From the NCBI GenBank assembly GCA_019414265.1, contig DXMJ01000002.1, positions 9,863 to 73,862 on the forward strand: 64,000 nt of DNA, given 5' to 3'. Position 1 is the first letter of the stretch. Every line of letters starts with the position of its first letter. A model generated the notes under the pieces. It had not been told where the DNA came from. It saw nothing but the letters and a program-made list of their open reading frames with translations, and made no database searches. Shown piece after piece: positions 49,069-57,020 of the stretch. The DNA comes from Collinsella sp. GTDB taxonomy: Bacteria; Actinomycetota; Coriobacteriia; Coriobacteriales; Coriobacteriaceae. The translations under genes were made by a program, and so were the position numbers.

Positions 49069-49875
49069 GTGAAGAGATATTTGAATGTGTTGGGATGCCT
49101 GCAAGGTGCCGGCATCCTGCCGTTTGCGGACGAATTGCTACCGTTTGCCGAGCTGGCGGCGTACGAGGCGCTTGAGGCGTTGTCGCCTACGCGATGCGCC
49201 GGCTGCGAGCGCTCCGGCGCGCTTATTTGCCAAGACTGCTTGGCGGCGCTTGCGCTCATCGACCCGCGGCATAGCTGCACTCGATGCGGCGCCCCGTTTG
49301 GAGACTTGCTGTGCACCGAGTGCTCGGTCGAGGGTTCGTCCTCGGCGATGGCCGAAGCACTCGACCGGTGCCTGGCATGTGCCGTTTACGCGCATCCGCT
49401 GCCGCGGATCATTAAAGCGTACAAAGACGCGGGCGAGCGACGCCTGGCGCCGTATCTGGCAGAGCTGCTATACGACACCGCCTTACATGCCCAGGTCGCG
49501 GCGCCCGAACGCTTAGGCGGTGTGTTGTCCGGCGCCGATGCGGTGGTGTTTGTGCCCGCGACTGCGGCGGCGTTTCGGCGACGCGGCTTCGATCATATGG
49601 AGGCCATCGCGCGCCCATTTTGCGAGCTGTCGGGTGTTCCGTTGCTCGACGCCCTCGTTAAATACGGCCATGGCGACCAGCGTGAACTCGGCCGTGAAGA
49701 ACGCCGTGAACGCGTCCGAGGCATGTACGAGACCGTTGAGGACGTGCGGGGCCGCCGCCTGCTGCTTATCGACGACGTTATCACCACGGGTGCGACGATG
49801 GCAGCGGCTTCGGCGGAACTCAAGCGCGCCGGCGCCGCGGCCGTTGATGGCCTCGCTATCGCACGTGTTTGGTAG
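49069..49875 (+). CDS. comF: ComF-family phosphoribosyltransferase-like protein
   Basis: A 268-residue protein of the ComF family. An N-terminal zinc-finger part (CAGCERSGALICQDC; CTRCGAPFGDLLCTEC) and a type I phosphoribosyltransferase domain with the PRPP loop RLLLIDDVITTGATMAAA near residue 235 are visible. In competent bacteria ComF is needed for DNA uptake, but homologues occur widely. GTG start with AGGGAGG seven bases upstream, inside a hairpin. The next gene begins 10 bases after its stop. Other competence genes are not adjacent. Confidence 0.88.
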   Translation: MKRYLNVLGCLQGAGILPFADELLPFAELAAYEALEALSPTRCAGCERSGALICQDCLAALALIDPRHSCTRCGAPFGDLLCTECSVEGSSSAMAEALDRCLACAVYAHPLPRIIKAYKDAGERRLAPYLAELLYDTALHAQVAAPERLGGVLSGADAVVFVPATAAAFRRRGFDHMEAIARPFCELSGVPLLDALVKYGHGDQRELGREERRERVRGMYETVEDVRGRRLLLIDDVITTGATMAAASAELKRAGAAAVDGLAIARVW

Positions 49876-49885
49876 GGGTGGTTTT

Positions 49886-50995
49886 GTGGCAGTGAAGATT
49901 GAGCGGCGCAACGAGCCGACAGGCGAACAGCTAGCGGCTTCCGTAATCCTAACAGGCGCTTCAGCGCTGCGCATGATGCGCGCCGAGCGCCGGCAGATGG
50001 GCTATATCAGCTGGAAGGACCTCAATCCCGATGAAGAGCGCCGTGTGCTGCGCACGTCGTCGCCCTCGACCGAGGACATCTATCTTCCCGACTTGGTGCG
50101 AATTGGAGCCGCAAGCGGCGAGGTGCAAGAGGATTTGTGCTTGCTGGTGGGATCTGCGGCGCAGCGCCGCCGCATGCCTAGCGTAGGCTGGTCCGTGTGT
50201 TCCGGGTTGCCCGCCGGCTCGATTCTAGAGGTGGAACCGGGGGTGTACAGCTTGTCTCCCGAGGCCCTCTGCCTTGCCGTTGCGCGCGAACTTGGCTGTA
50301 TCCAGGCATTTGCCCTGGCCCAGGAGCTGTGCTCTAAGATTTCACTGAGCGACCGCGGGAAGTATCTGCCTCCCTACACCTCGCCTGTTACGAATAAACT
50401 TGCAAAGGACAAGGACCAGCCAGCAGACGTGGGCTACTTTGAAGTCGAGCCGGCGCTGACGCCCGATCGCCTGGCAGATTACCTTGCGGCATGCAAGGGG
50501 AATGTGGCCAAACAGCTGCTGCGTCTGTGTCCCTACCTGTCAGAAAACCTGCTCTCGCCCATGGAGTGCATCATGCTCGCTCTGTTTTCGCTTCCGTTTT
50601 CCTATGGCGGATTTGACTGCGGTCCCTTTAAGACCGACTACAAGATCGAGTTCGATGACCGCGCGCAGGCAATCTCGGGGATGCCGCATGCAGTTTGCGA
50701 TGCGTATCAGGAAGCAGCCCGGTTTGACCTTGAATACAACGGTGAGCTGGGCCATTCCTCCCGGAGGGGACGTATCCATGATGAAAAACGCAACACGGGC
50801 TTGATTACTATGGGAATCGAGGTCGCGACGGTCAACAACGAAATGCTCTGCGACATGGAAGCGATGGAAGCGCTCGCATGGCGCATCCACCAGCGTATGC
50901 GAAAGCGGTACCGGAATCGTGTCGATGCCCGCAGGAAGAAGCAAGAGGCGTTGCTTAACACGCTGCGGGCGTGTTTTGGGCTTAAGCCGGTCTAA
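49886..50995 (+). CDS. Protein with possible PD-(D/E)XK/DUF559-like domain
   Basis: A 369-residue soluble protein. No close named family. The C-terminal 110 residues have FDLEYNGELGH, then HDEKRNTGLITMGIEVATV and a late MEAMEALAWRIHQRMRKRYR helix. The spacing (D-x-E-Y-[DN]-G, H, D-x-x-R, G-x-x-V) resembles Vsr/DUF559-type endonuclease folds, with D/E as possible metal ligands. The N-terminal 250 residues are unassigned. GTG start chosen after GGGGTGG, 10 bases behind comF, so both are probably cotranscribed. The nuclease idea rests on motif spacing alone. Confidence 0.6.
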   Translation: MAVKIERRNEPTGEQLAASVILTGASALRMMRAERRQMGYISWKDLNPDEERRVLRTSSPSTEDIYLPDLVRIGAASGEVQEDLCLLVGSAAQRRRMPSVGWSVCSGLPAGSILEVEPGVYSLSPEALCLAVARELGCIQAFALAQELCSKISLSDRGKYLPPYTSPVTNKLAKDKDQPADVGYFEVEPALTPDRLADYLAACKGNVAKQLLRLCPYLSENLLSPMECIMLALFSLPFSYGGFDCGPFKTDYKIEFDDRAQAISGMPHAVCDAYQEAARFDLEYNGELGHSSRRGRIHDEKRNTGLITMGIEVATVNNEMLCDMEAMEALAWRIHQRMRKRYRNRVDARRKKQEALLNTLRACFGLKPV

Positions 50996-51030
50996 TTCAC
51001 GTCGAAAATAGGGGGTTAATCATATGCCCT

Positions 51031-51245
51031 GGCCAAAATATGGCAAATATGAGTACTGTCACTAAATCAGTAACAGCAAAATCAAGGAATTTAGGACTCG
51101 GAGGCGGCATAAAGTAAGAAGATAATAAACAAATGTGGAATAACTAAGCATCAGGTTAGCGACATTGAGCGCAAAATCTGTCCGAGAGGCCAAAATTGCC
51201 TGTTACTAAATTGGTGACAGTACTCATATCTGCCATTTTTTGGCC
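51031..51245. mobile_element. MITE-like element, copy B (215 nt)
   Basis: Terminal inverted repeats 51031-51076 and 51200-51245 pair at 41 of 46 positions (outer GGCCAAAA, inner ATATGAGTACTGTCAC and AGTAACAG). No gene inside. Copy A lies at 36470-36695, and the interior parts are related (ATAATAAACAAA versus ATAATGAACAAA). Each terminal repeat holds a dyad of the form TGTTAC-N7-GTGACA. It lies 35 bases behind the preceding stop codon. Confidence 0.75.
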
Positions 51246-51249
51246 ACGG

Positions 51250-51299
51250 CACCCTAGGAAGGGTGCCCCGGAGCTCCCCATAGGGGAGCTCCGGGCTTC
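51250..51299 (+). terminator. GC-rich hairpins after the MITE-like element
   Basis: CACCCT AGGA AGGGTG, then CCCGGAGCTCCCC (51267-51279) perfectly paired with GGGGAGCTCCGGG (51283-51295), loop ATA. There is no T-run; termination is presumed. Confidence 0.45.
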
Positions 51300-51367
51300 A
51301 CAGAGGCACGAATAGCCCACTCCGACCTGCGAAATCTGTACTCGCGATGCGAATGACGCCCCTAACC

Positions 51368-51727
51368 TTAAACTTTAGCTTGAACTTAGCTATAATGCGC
51401 TACGTTCCTACCAGGCTGTGGTTGCGGACGGACGAAATGCCCGTCCTAGTCCAAGACAGACGCGGTCAAAGGGATCCACGTAAGCGACCGCGTGCGCGCG
51501 GCGCGATCATGGCGCGTCCTAGATGTAAGCCGCACCGTCCGTTCTACTTTCTTTGGGGCAATACCGCCTCGCGGGCGAGCGGGCCAGTCGTGAAGGTGGC
51601 TGCGGCCTCCCGAGCAAACACCCCGGTGCGCAAGTGTGGGGTCAAATACCAGGTCAGCTGGTGGGAACAATCTGATATTTCGTGCAACGCACGGATCGTA
51701 TACGACACAGAAGGCAGGGTAGTGGAC
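51368..51727 (+). promoter_or_regulatory. Promoter and structured long leader of the lipoprotein gene
   Basis: A perfect -10 hexamer TATAAT lies at 51391-51396 with TTAAAC (51368-51373) 17 bases upstream, near TTTAGCTTGAACTTAGC repeats. If used, the transcript has a leader of about 325 bases. It contains GGACGG...CCCGTCC (about 51428-51448), CGCGGTC AAAGG...GACCGCG (51465-51493) and a GGCGCGATCATGGCGCGTCC hairpin (about 51499-51520). An open frame crosses it but lacks a ribosome site and known domain. It could be a leader RNA or a separate ncRNA; I cannot match it to a known class. Confidence 0.45.
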
Positions 51728-52753
51728 ATGGTGAGGGGCAGCTTGATGCACGCGGCTCGGTTAGGTGCTGGGACCGCAGCGGTCATCGCCGTTTTGGGCC
51801 TGAGCGGATGCGCGTTCAACCCGCTGTCTACGTTCACGACTCCCACGATCGACCAGATCGAGTACGAGACCGTCACGTCCGCGGTGTCGGATGATGCCCT
51901 GGTCACCCCCGGTACCCTGACGGTTGCCCTCGATACCTCCGATGCGCCGCAGGCCATGCAGGGCGCTGACGGCGAGCTCACGGGGTATGCAGTCGACGCT
52001 GCCCGCGCCCTCGCAAGCCGCATGGGCCTTAAGGTCGCCTTTGTCGATGCGTCCTCGGCAGGTTCCGCGCTCGGTGACAAAAAGGCTGATATCTTTATCG
52101 GCGAGATCAACTCCACGGATGGGGACGTTAGCTCGCTCGGCACCTGCCTGTACGATGCCGCTTCCGTGTTCGGTAAAACCAGCGATGGTGGGTCGCTAAG
52201 CGTTTCCACCGATACCCTTAACACGTCTACTCTGGGTGTCCAGATGTCCTCGGCCTCGCAGGAGGCGCTTGCTAAGCAGAGCATCACCGCCAACCAAAAG
52301 ACCTACTCCAACATCAACGAGTGCTTTGAGGCACTCGAGTCCGGCGAGGTCGACTATGTAATCTGCGACTCCACGGCCGGCGGCTACCTTGCACGCCTGA
52401 TGAGCGAGGTCTCCTATGCCGGTTCGCTCGAGGCGCCCTCGACGCTTGGTGTTGCGGGCCTCTCGTCCAATGACGAACTGTGCCGTGCCGTGAGCGATGC
52501 CCTCGACGGTATTACGGCCGACGGCACGCTCGAGGCGGTCCACTCTGTCTGGTATGGCAGGATGCCCTACGACCTCACCACTAAGACGGTTTCGGGCGCT
52601 AACGTGCAGCCGGGCGACTCTGAGTCCAGTGAGACCGCATCCTCCGGCAGCGAGTCCTCCGATTCCAACAATGAGACCGCATCCTCCGAAGACAAATCGT
52701 CCAGCCAGGAAGACACTATCACCGACGACGACATTAACAAGCTCAATAGCTAG
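51728..52753 (+). CDS. Family 3 solute-binding lipoprotein
   Basis: A 341-residue lipoprotein like amino acid-binding ABC proteins. The signal peptide ends in the lipobox LSGC (AAVIAVLGLSGCAFN), and the binding domain shows GTLTVALDTSDAPQAMQ, DGELTGYAVDAARALASRMG and SGEVDYVICDSTAGGYLA, the SBP_bac_3 pattern. The C-terminal 50 residues are Ser/Glu/Thr/Asp-rich, perhaps a cell-wall spacer. No ABC permease or ATPase is adjacent, so it may be an orphan receptor. ATG 51728 is used; ATG 51746, with GAGGGG seven bases before it, is an equally good start. Confidence 0.82.
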   Translation: MVRGSLMHAARLGAGTAAVIAVLGLSGCAFNPLSTFTTPTIDQIEYETVTSAVSDDALVTPGTLTVALDTSDAPQAMQGADGELTGYAVDAARALASRMGLKVAFVDASSAGSALGDKKADIFIGEINSTDGDVSSLGTCLYDAASVFGKTSDGGSLSVSTDTLNTSTLGVQMSSASQEALAKQSITANQKTYSNINECFEALESGEVDYVICDSTAGGYLARLMSEVSYAGSLEAPSTLGVAGLSSNDELCRAVSDALDGITADGTLEAVHSVWYGRMPYDLTTKTVSGANVQPGDSESSETASSGSESSDSNNETASSEDKSSSQEDTITDDDINKLNS

Positions 52754-52761
52754 TTATTGCT

Positions 52762-52800
52762 AGGGGTGGCGTCTCCTACGCGCTAGGAGGGACGCCTCTT
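52762..52800 (+). terminator. Hairpin after the lipoprotein gene
   Basis: GGCGTC plus CCTA pairs with TAGG plus GACGCC (about 52768-52796), loop CGCGC. Weak T-run (CTCTT). Confidence 0.6.
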
Positions 52801-52819
52801 CACGGTTTCAACACGCATC

Positions 52820-52853
52820 GCCGGGCTCTCCCAACAGGGGAGCCCGGCTTTTT
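52820..52853 (+). terminator. Intrinsic terminator
   Basis: GCCGGGCTCTCCC AACA GGGGAGCCCGGC followed by TTTTT. A second, stronger terminator after the lipoprotein gene. The rest of the gap to hpf has a small CGCACTTT...AAAGTGCG hairpin at 52926-52949. Confidence 0.9.
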
Positions 52854-53070
52854 CGTTTCCAAAAAACCAGCAGGTCAAAGACATTTTTTAGGTGCAAAAG
52901 CAAAGTCGCCGTCGCTCTTCCATAGCGCACTTTGCCACAGAAAAGTGCGAGACTTCGGTATGCGGTATCAAGCAATCGTTATTCGGGTCTTTAGGAATCC
53001 GCGTGATTAAATGCACGGCAATGGGTACATAGCCAGTACAGTAAGTCCCCGAGGCAGATTGGAGCCACGT

Positions 53071-53655
53071 ATGGATATCAAGGTTTCTGGACGCAAGACG
53101 ACGGTAACCGATGCTCTGCGTGCGCATGTGGATGAGAAGATCGGCGAGGCGCTCAAGGTTTTCGATATCGAGCCCATGACAGTCGACGTCGTGCTTCGTT
53201 ATGAGAAGAACCCCTCGAACCCCAACCCGGCAATCGTCGAGGTCACGGTTCGTGCCCGCGGCTCTGTGATTCGCGTTGCCGAGCACGGCGCAGATATGTA
53301 TGCCGCCATCGACCTCTCCGCCGATAAGGTTACCCGCCAGCTGCGCAAGTTCAAGACTAAGGTCGTGGACAACCGCCAGGGTGGTGCCAGCGCCGCGGAT
53401 GTCGCACCGGTCGAGCGCGTCGAGGATCTGGCCGACCTGCTGCTGCCCGAGGAGGAAGACGACCTGCTCGTCCGCGAGAAGGTTATCGACGTCACTCCGA
53501 TGACTGAGGAGCAGGCGCTGGTGCAGACCGATCTGCTCGGTCACGACTTCTACGTGTTCGAGAACGCGACGACCGGCCTTATCAATGTGGTGTATCACCG
53601 TAAGAATGGTGGATATGGCATCATCAAGCCCCGCATCGAAACACTTGACGAGTAA
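53071..53655 (+). CDS. hpf: Ribosome hibernation-promoting factor, long form
   Basis: A 194-residue long-form HPF/RaiA protein. The N-terminal S30AE domain (MDIKVSGRKTTVTDALRAHV) covers about 1-110 and the C-terminal dimerisation domain (QALVQTDLLGHDFYVFENAT and LINVVYHRKNGGYGIIKP) the last 55 residues. It dimerises 70S ribosomes into 100S during stationary phase. ATG with GGAG six bases upstream. Single gene ended by the hairpin at 53685. Confidence 0.97.
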   Translation: MDIKVSGRKTTVTDALRAHVDEKIGEALKVFDIEPMTVDVVLRYEKNPSNPNPAIVEVTVRARGSVIRVAEHGADMYAAIDLSADKVTRQLRKFKTKVVDNRQGGASAADVAPVERVEDLADLLLPEEEDDLLVREKVIDVTPMTEEQALVQTDLLGHDFYVFENATTGLINVVYHRKNGGYGIIKPRIETLDE

Positions 53656-53684
53656 AATACGTTAACTTGCATGAGTTAACGGCT

Positions 53685-53716
53685 GGCGGCCATCCCATGC
53701 GGGTGGCCGCCTTTTT
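53685..53716 (+). terminator. Intrinsic terminator of hpf
   Basis: GGCGGCCATCCC (53685-53696) with GGGTGGCCGCC (53701-53711), loop ATGC, followed by TTTTT. Confidence 0.92.
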
Positions 53717-53734
53717 ACGTAAGGAGTCGCTTTG

Positions 53735-54688
53735 ATGGACAAGGCCGCATCCGCCGGTCATTCGGACCGTTGCCGCATCGTCGTCGATACCTGCTGCGAC
53801 TTTAGCCCCGAGGTCGCCGCGAACCTCGATGTCGATATCCTGGGTTTCCCCTTCATTATCGATGGCGAGGAGCGTACGGACGACATCTGGTCGAGCATGA
53901 GCCCTAAGGAGTTCTACGACCGCATGCGCGCCGGTGCCCGCGTGTCCACCTCGGCTGTGTCGCTCGGTCGCTATATCGAGTTCTTTACCGAGTGCGCCAA
54001 AGAGGGCACGCCCACGGTCTACCTGTGCTTTACCTCGGCGCTGTCGTCGAGCTACAACTCCGCGTGCCAGGCGGCAGATGCCGTGCGCGCCGAGTATCCC
54101 AACTTTGAGCTCTACGTGGTCGACAACGCTCTGCCCTGCGCGACCGGCGCGCTCTTGGCGCTCGAGGCCGTGCGCCAGCGTTCGGCGGGACTGACCGCCA
54201 AGCAGCTGGTCGACTGGGTAAACGAGGCTAAGACCTATGTCCACGGTTACTTTACGCTCGAGAGCTTCGACGCACTGGCTGCTGGCGGCCGCATTCCGCC
54301 CGCGGCGGCGCAGCTCACGGCAAAACTCGACGTCAAGCCCGAGCTTTCCTACGACCTTGCCGGCTCGCTGTCGCTGATCGGCGTCAACCGCGGCCGCAAG
54401 AAGGCGCTCAAGTCCATCCTCAAGTCGTTCCGCGAGAACTATGTGCCCGATCGCACCATGCCCATCGCCATTATGACGGCCGATGCCGAAAAGGACGGCG
54501 ACTGGCTCGAAGCTGCCATCCGCAAGGAGGAGGGTTGCGCCGACGTCACGATCATTCGCAGCTCCGTCGGTCCTACCATCGGCTCGCACGTGGGCCCCGG
54601 CATGGTGGCCTGCGCGTTTTGGGGTAAGAACCGCGCCGACAAGGCGTCGCTTTCCGACCGCATCGCCCGCCGCGTGCGCGGTCAGTAG
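53735..54688 (+). CDS. DegV family protein
   Basis: Fatty-acid-binding DegV protein of 317 residues (FakB-type fold). The N-terminal domain has CRIVVDTCCDFSPEVA, FPFIIDGEERTDD, and STSAVSLGRYIEFF; the second has GGRIPPAAAQLTAKLDVKPEL and SVGPTIGSHVGPG. FakB proteins present fatty acids to the kinase FakA; a FakA gene is not in this window. The ATG at 53735 with AAGGAG eight bases before it is chosen over the adjacent TTG. Confidence 0.92.
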   Translation: MDKAASAGHSDRCRIVVDTCCDFSPEVAANLDVDILGFPFIIDGEERTDDIWSSMSPKEFYDRMRAGARVSTSAVSLGRYIEFFTECAKEGTPTVYLCFTSALSSSYNSACQAADAVRAEYPNFELYVVDNALPCATGALLALEAVRQRSAGLTAKQLVDWVNEAKTYVHGYFTLESFDALAAGGRIPPAAAQLTAKLDVKPELSYDLAGSLSLIGVNRGRKKALKSILKSFRENYVPDRTMPIAIMTADAEKDGDWLEAAIRKEEGCADVTIIRSSVGPTIGSHVGPGMVACAFWGKNRADKASLSDRIARRVRGQ

Positions 54689-54786
54689 GCAAGTAACGCG
54701 GCCGTAATCGATCCCAACTCACAGCCCAAACGCTGGCACCGAGTATTCAACCTGGTAATAACACCCAACCCAAAAGGAAAGGCTTC

Positions 54787-55866
54787 ATGGCAAACAAGCT
54801 CTCTGTCGCATTCATCGGCACCGGAATCATGGGTGCCCCCATCGCCGGCCACATCCTGGATGCCGGCTATCCCGTCACGGTCAACAACCGTACCAAGTCC
54901 AAGGCCGTCGCGCTTATCGAGCGCGGTGCCGTTTGGGCCGATACGCCGGCAGATGCCGCGGCGAACGCCGATGTCGTCTTTACCATGGTGGGCTATCCCT
55001 CCGAGGTCGAGGAACTCTACCTGGCGGGCGACGGCCTGCTCGCGTGCACCAAGCCGGGTGCGGTCTTGATCGACCTCACCACGAGCTCGCCCGAGCTTGC
55101 CCGTGACATTGCCGAGGCCGCCCAGGTTTCTGGTCGCATGGCGTTTGACTGCCCCGTCACCGGCGGCGAGTCGGGCGCTATCGCCGGTACGCTCACGGCT
55201 ATCGTGGGCGCTACCGAGAACGACATCGCGCCGGTCCGCGACATCCTTGCCACCTTTGCGGCCAACATCTGCTGCTTCGACGGCGCCGGCAAGGGCCAGG
55301 CTGCCAAGCTCGCCAACCAGGTGTCGCTGGGCGCCTGCATGGTCGGCATGGCAGACGCCATGGCATTTGCCGAGCTGAGCGGCCTTGACCTGGAGAAGAC
55401 CCGCCAGATGATCCTGGGCGGTACCGGCAAGTCCGGCGCCATGGAGAGCCTGGCTCCCAAGGCGCTCGACGGCGACTACAAGCCCGGCTTTATGGTCGAG
55501 CACTTCATTAAGGACCTGCGTCTGGCGCTCGCCTACGCCGATGACCGCGAGCTCGCGCTGCCCGGCGCTGATGTGGCCTTTACGCTCTACGACATGCTCG
55601 ACGCCATCGGTGGCGCCAAGCTGGGTACCCAGGCCATCACGGTCCTCTACAAGGAGGAGGCCGACGCCATCGCCGCCGGTCTGGACTGGTCGCAGTATCG
55701 TCCCGAGGAGCATGGTACTCACGAGGAAGGCTGCGGTTGCGGCGAGCATGGCGACGATCACGAGTGCGGTTGTGGCCACCACCACGACGAGGGCCACGAG
55801 TGCTGCGGCGGCCACGGCCATGACGACAGCCACGAGTGCTGCTGCGGCCACCATCACGAGGAGTAA
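54787..55866 (+). CDS. Beta-hydroxyacid dehydrogenase with Cys/His-rich tail
   Basis: NAD(P)-dependent 3-hydroxyisobutyrate / tartronate-semialdehyde reductase family protein. The N-terminal Rossmann fold has FIGTGIMGAPIAGHI, the substrate loop is DCPVTGGESGAIAGT, and the catalytic Lys lies in GKGQAAKLANQ (about residue 176). The enzyme part ends near residue 300. Residues 307-359 form a tail with 14 His and 9 Cys in 53 residues in alternating CGCG, HHH and ECC blocks, like metal-storage tails of other proteins. This tail is not normal for the family. ATG after AAAGGAAAGG. First of an apparent operon of three or four genes. Confidence 0.88.
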   Translation: MANKLSVAFIGTGIMGAPIAGHILDAGYPVTVNNRTKSKAVALIERGAVWADTPADAAANADVVFTMVGYPSEVEELYLAGDGLLACTKPGAVLIDLTTSSPELARDIAEAAQVSGRMAFDCPVTGGESGAIAGTLTAIVGATENDIAPVRDILATFAANICCFDGAGKGQAAKLANQVSLGACMVGMADAMAFAELSGLDLEKTRQMILGGTGKSGAMESLAPKALDGDYKPGFMVEHFIKDLRLALAYADDRELALPGADVAFTLYDMLDAIGGAKLGTQAITVLYKEEADAIAAGLDWSQYRPEEHGTHEEGCGCGEHGDDHECGCGHHHDEGHECCGGHGHDDSHECCCGHHHEE

Positions 55867-55871
55867 CGCCC

Positions 55872-56300
55872 ATGAGCTGGACGTTCGTGGTGCTTGCGCT
55901 GGCGCTCTTTCTCTTTGCGATCTACATCGGTTTTTTGTGCGGCCAGTGGGCGTGCGAAAAGCGCGTGATCACCAAGCGCGACTACTGGATTGCCAACTTT
56001 GCGGGTGCGGTGGCAGTCGTCCTGCTGACCTGGGTGTTCTCGCTGTTCCCGCTGGTGCAGTTTGCGCCGATCGGCTGGCTCGGCGGCTTTATCGCCGGCC
56101 TTAAGATGAGCTTTGGCGAGTCCGTCGGTCCGTGGCGCAAGCACGACGAGGTCTTTAACGTCAACAAGGCTCACCGTGCCGCCGCCGACGCGGGCGACGC
56201 CGAGGAACGCCGCCGTGCGCGTCGCAATGGCGCGGCCGATCGACAGCTCATCTCGGTCACCGATGACAGCAAGGGTGCTGGCAAGCACGCTAAGAAATAG
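55872..56300 (+). CDS. Small membrane protein of unknown function
   Basis: A 142-residue protein with three hydrophobic segments: residues 1-23 (FVVLALALFLFAIYIGFLCG), about 44-66 (FAGAVAVVLLTWVFSLFPLV) and about 67-80 (APIGWLGGFIAGL). A conserved-looking CGQWACEKRVITKRDYW lies between the first two, and the tail is basic (KAHRAAADAGDAEERRRARR). Not assigned to a family. It follows the Cys/His-tail dehydrogenase by five bases and precedes the HEAT gene by 15, so it is in that operon. Confidence 0.7.
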   Translation: MSWTFVVLALALFLFAIYIGFLCGQWACEKRVITKRDYWIANFAGAVAVVLLTWVFSLFPLVQFAPIGWLGGFIAGLKMSFGESVGPWRKHDEVFNVNKAHRAAADAGDAEERRRARRNGAADRQLISVTDDSKGAGKHAKK

Positions 56301-56315
56301 TAAGAAGAGGTAACT

Positions 56316-57014
56316 ATGGCAGAAAACAAAGACGAACAGCTCGCCGACGAGGAGCTGGCACAGCTTCAGCTGGCAGAGGAGAACGAGAACGCCGTCGACC
56401 GTCTGGTCAAGGAACTCGGCTGCCCCACGCGCCGCATCCGCCAGTTTGCCGCCCGCGTGCTGCACCTGCTTGCCGAGCGCGATCCGCAGCGCGTCGTGCC
56501 CTGCGTGCCCGCGCTGATCGAGGCGCTCGACCGCCCCGAGGCTCAGACCCGCTGGGAGGCCCTCGATGCCCTGACGGCGCTCGCCACCACCTGCCCCGAG
56601 CAGCTGGGCGATGCCTTTGAGGGTGCCGAGACCGCACTGTTCGACGAGATCTCCTCCACGCTGCGCTATGCTGCCTTCCGCCTGCTGTGCGTGTGGGGCG
56701 CCACGAGCGTCGAGCGTTCGCGCGAGGCTTGGCCCATCCTGGACGAGGCCATCCAGTGCTACCACGGCGACCTCGAGTATCGCGACATGCTCGGTTGCCT
56801 GTACGAGTTTGGCCAGGGCGAGATTGACGCCGAGGTTGCCGAGAAGCTTGCGCTGCGCCTTAAGTTCGATGCCGAGAACGGTAAGGGCAGCTATCTCAAG
56901 GCCCGTTCGAGCGAGATTTGCGAAATGCTTGTTAAACGTTTTGGCCTGGATCTCTCCAAAAAGAAGAAGCGTGCTAGCGTTAAAAAATCTGACGACGCCG
57001 AAGACGAGGAGTAA
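56316..57014 (+). CDS. HEAT-repeat protein
   Basis: A 232-residue helical protein with about three to four HEAT-like repeats (RIRQFAARVLHLLAERDPQ; TRWEALDALTALATTCPEQL; TLRYAAFRLLCVWGATSVER), an acidic N-terminus and a charged KKKKRASVKKSDDAEDEE end. HEAT proteins are scaffolds, sometimes in tRNA or phycobilin lyase contexts; no catalytic feature is seen. It sits between the small membrane protein and the dehydrogenase gene icd, six bases before the latter. ATG after AAGAGG. Confidence 0.85.
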   Translation: MAENKDEQLADEELAQLQLAEENENAVDRLVKELGCPTRRIRQFAARVLHLLAERDPQRVVPCVPALIEALDRPEAQTRWEALDALTALATTCPEQLGDAFEGAETALFDEISSTLRYAAFRLLCVWGATSVERSREAWPILDEAIQCYHGDLEYRDMLGCLYEFGQGEIDAEVAEKLALRLKFDAENGKGSYLKARSSEICEMLVKRFGLDLSKKKKRASVKKSDDAEDEE

Positions 57015-57020
57015 CAGATT

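Noticed and set aside
51347..51727. An N-terminal extension of the lipoprotein gene by 127 codons
   Set aside because: It would bury the lipoprotein signal sequence in the middle of the protein, is Arg/Pro-rich, and overlaps strong hairpins; the start at 51728 or 51746 gives a normal lipobox.
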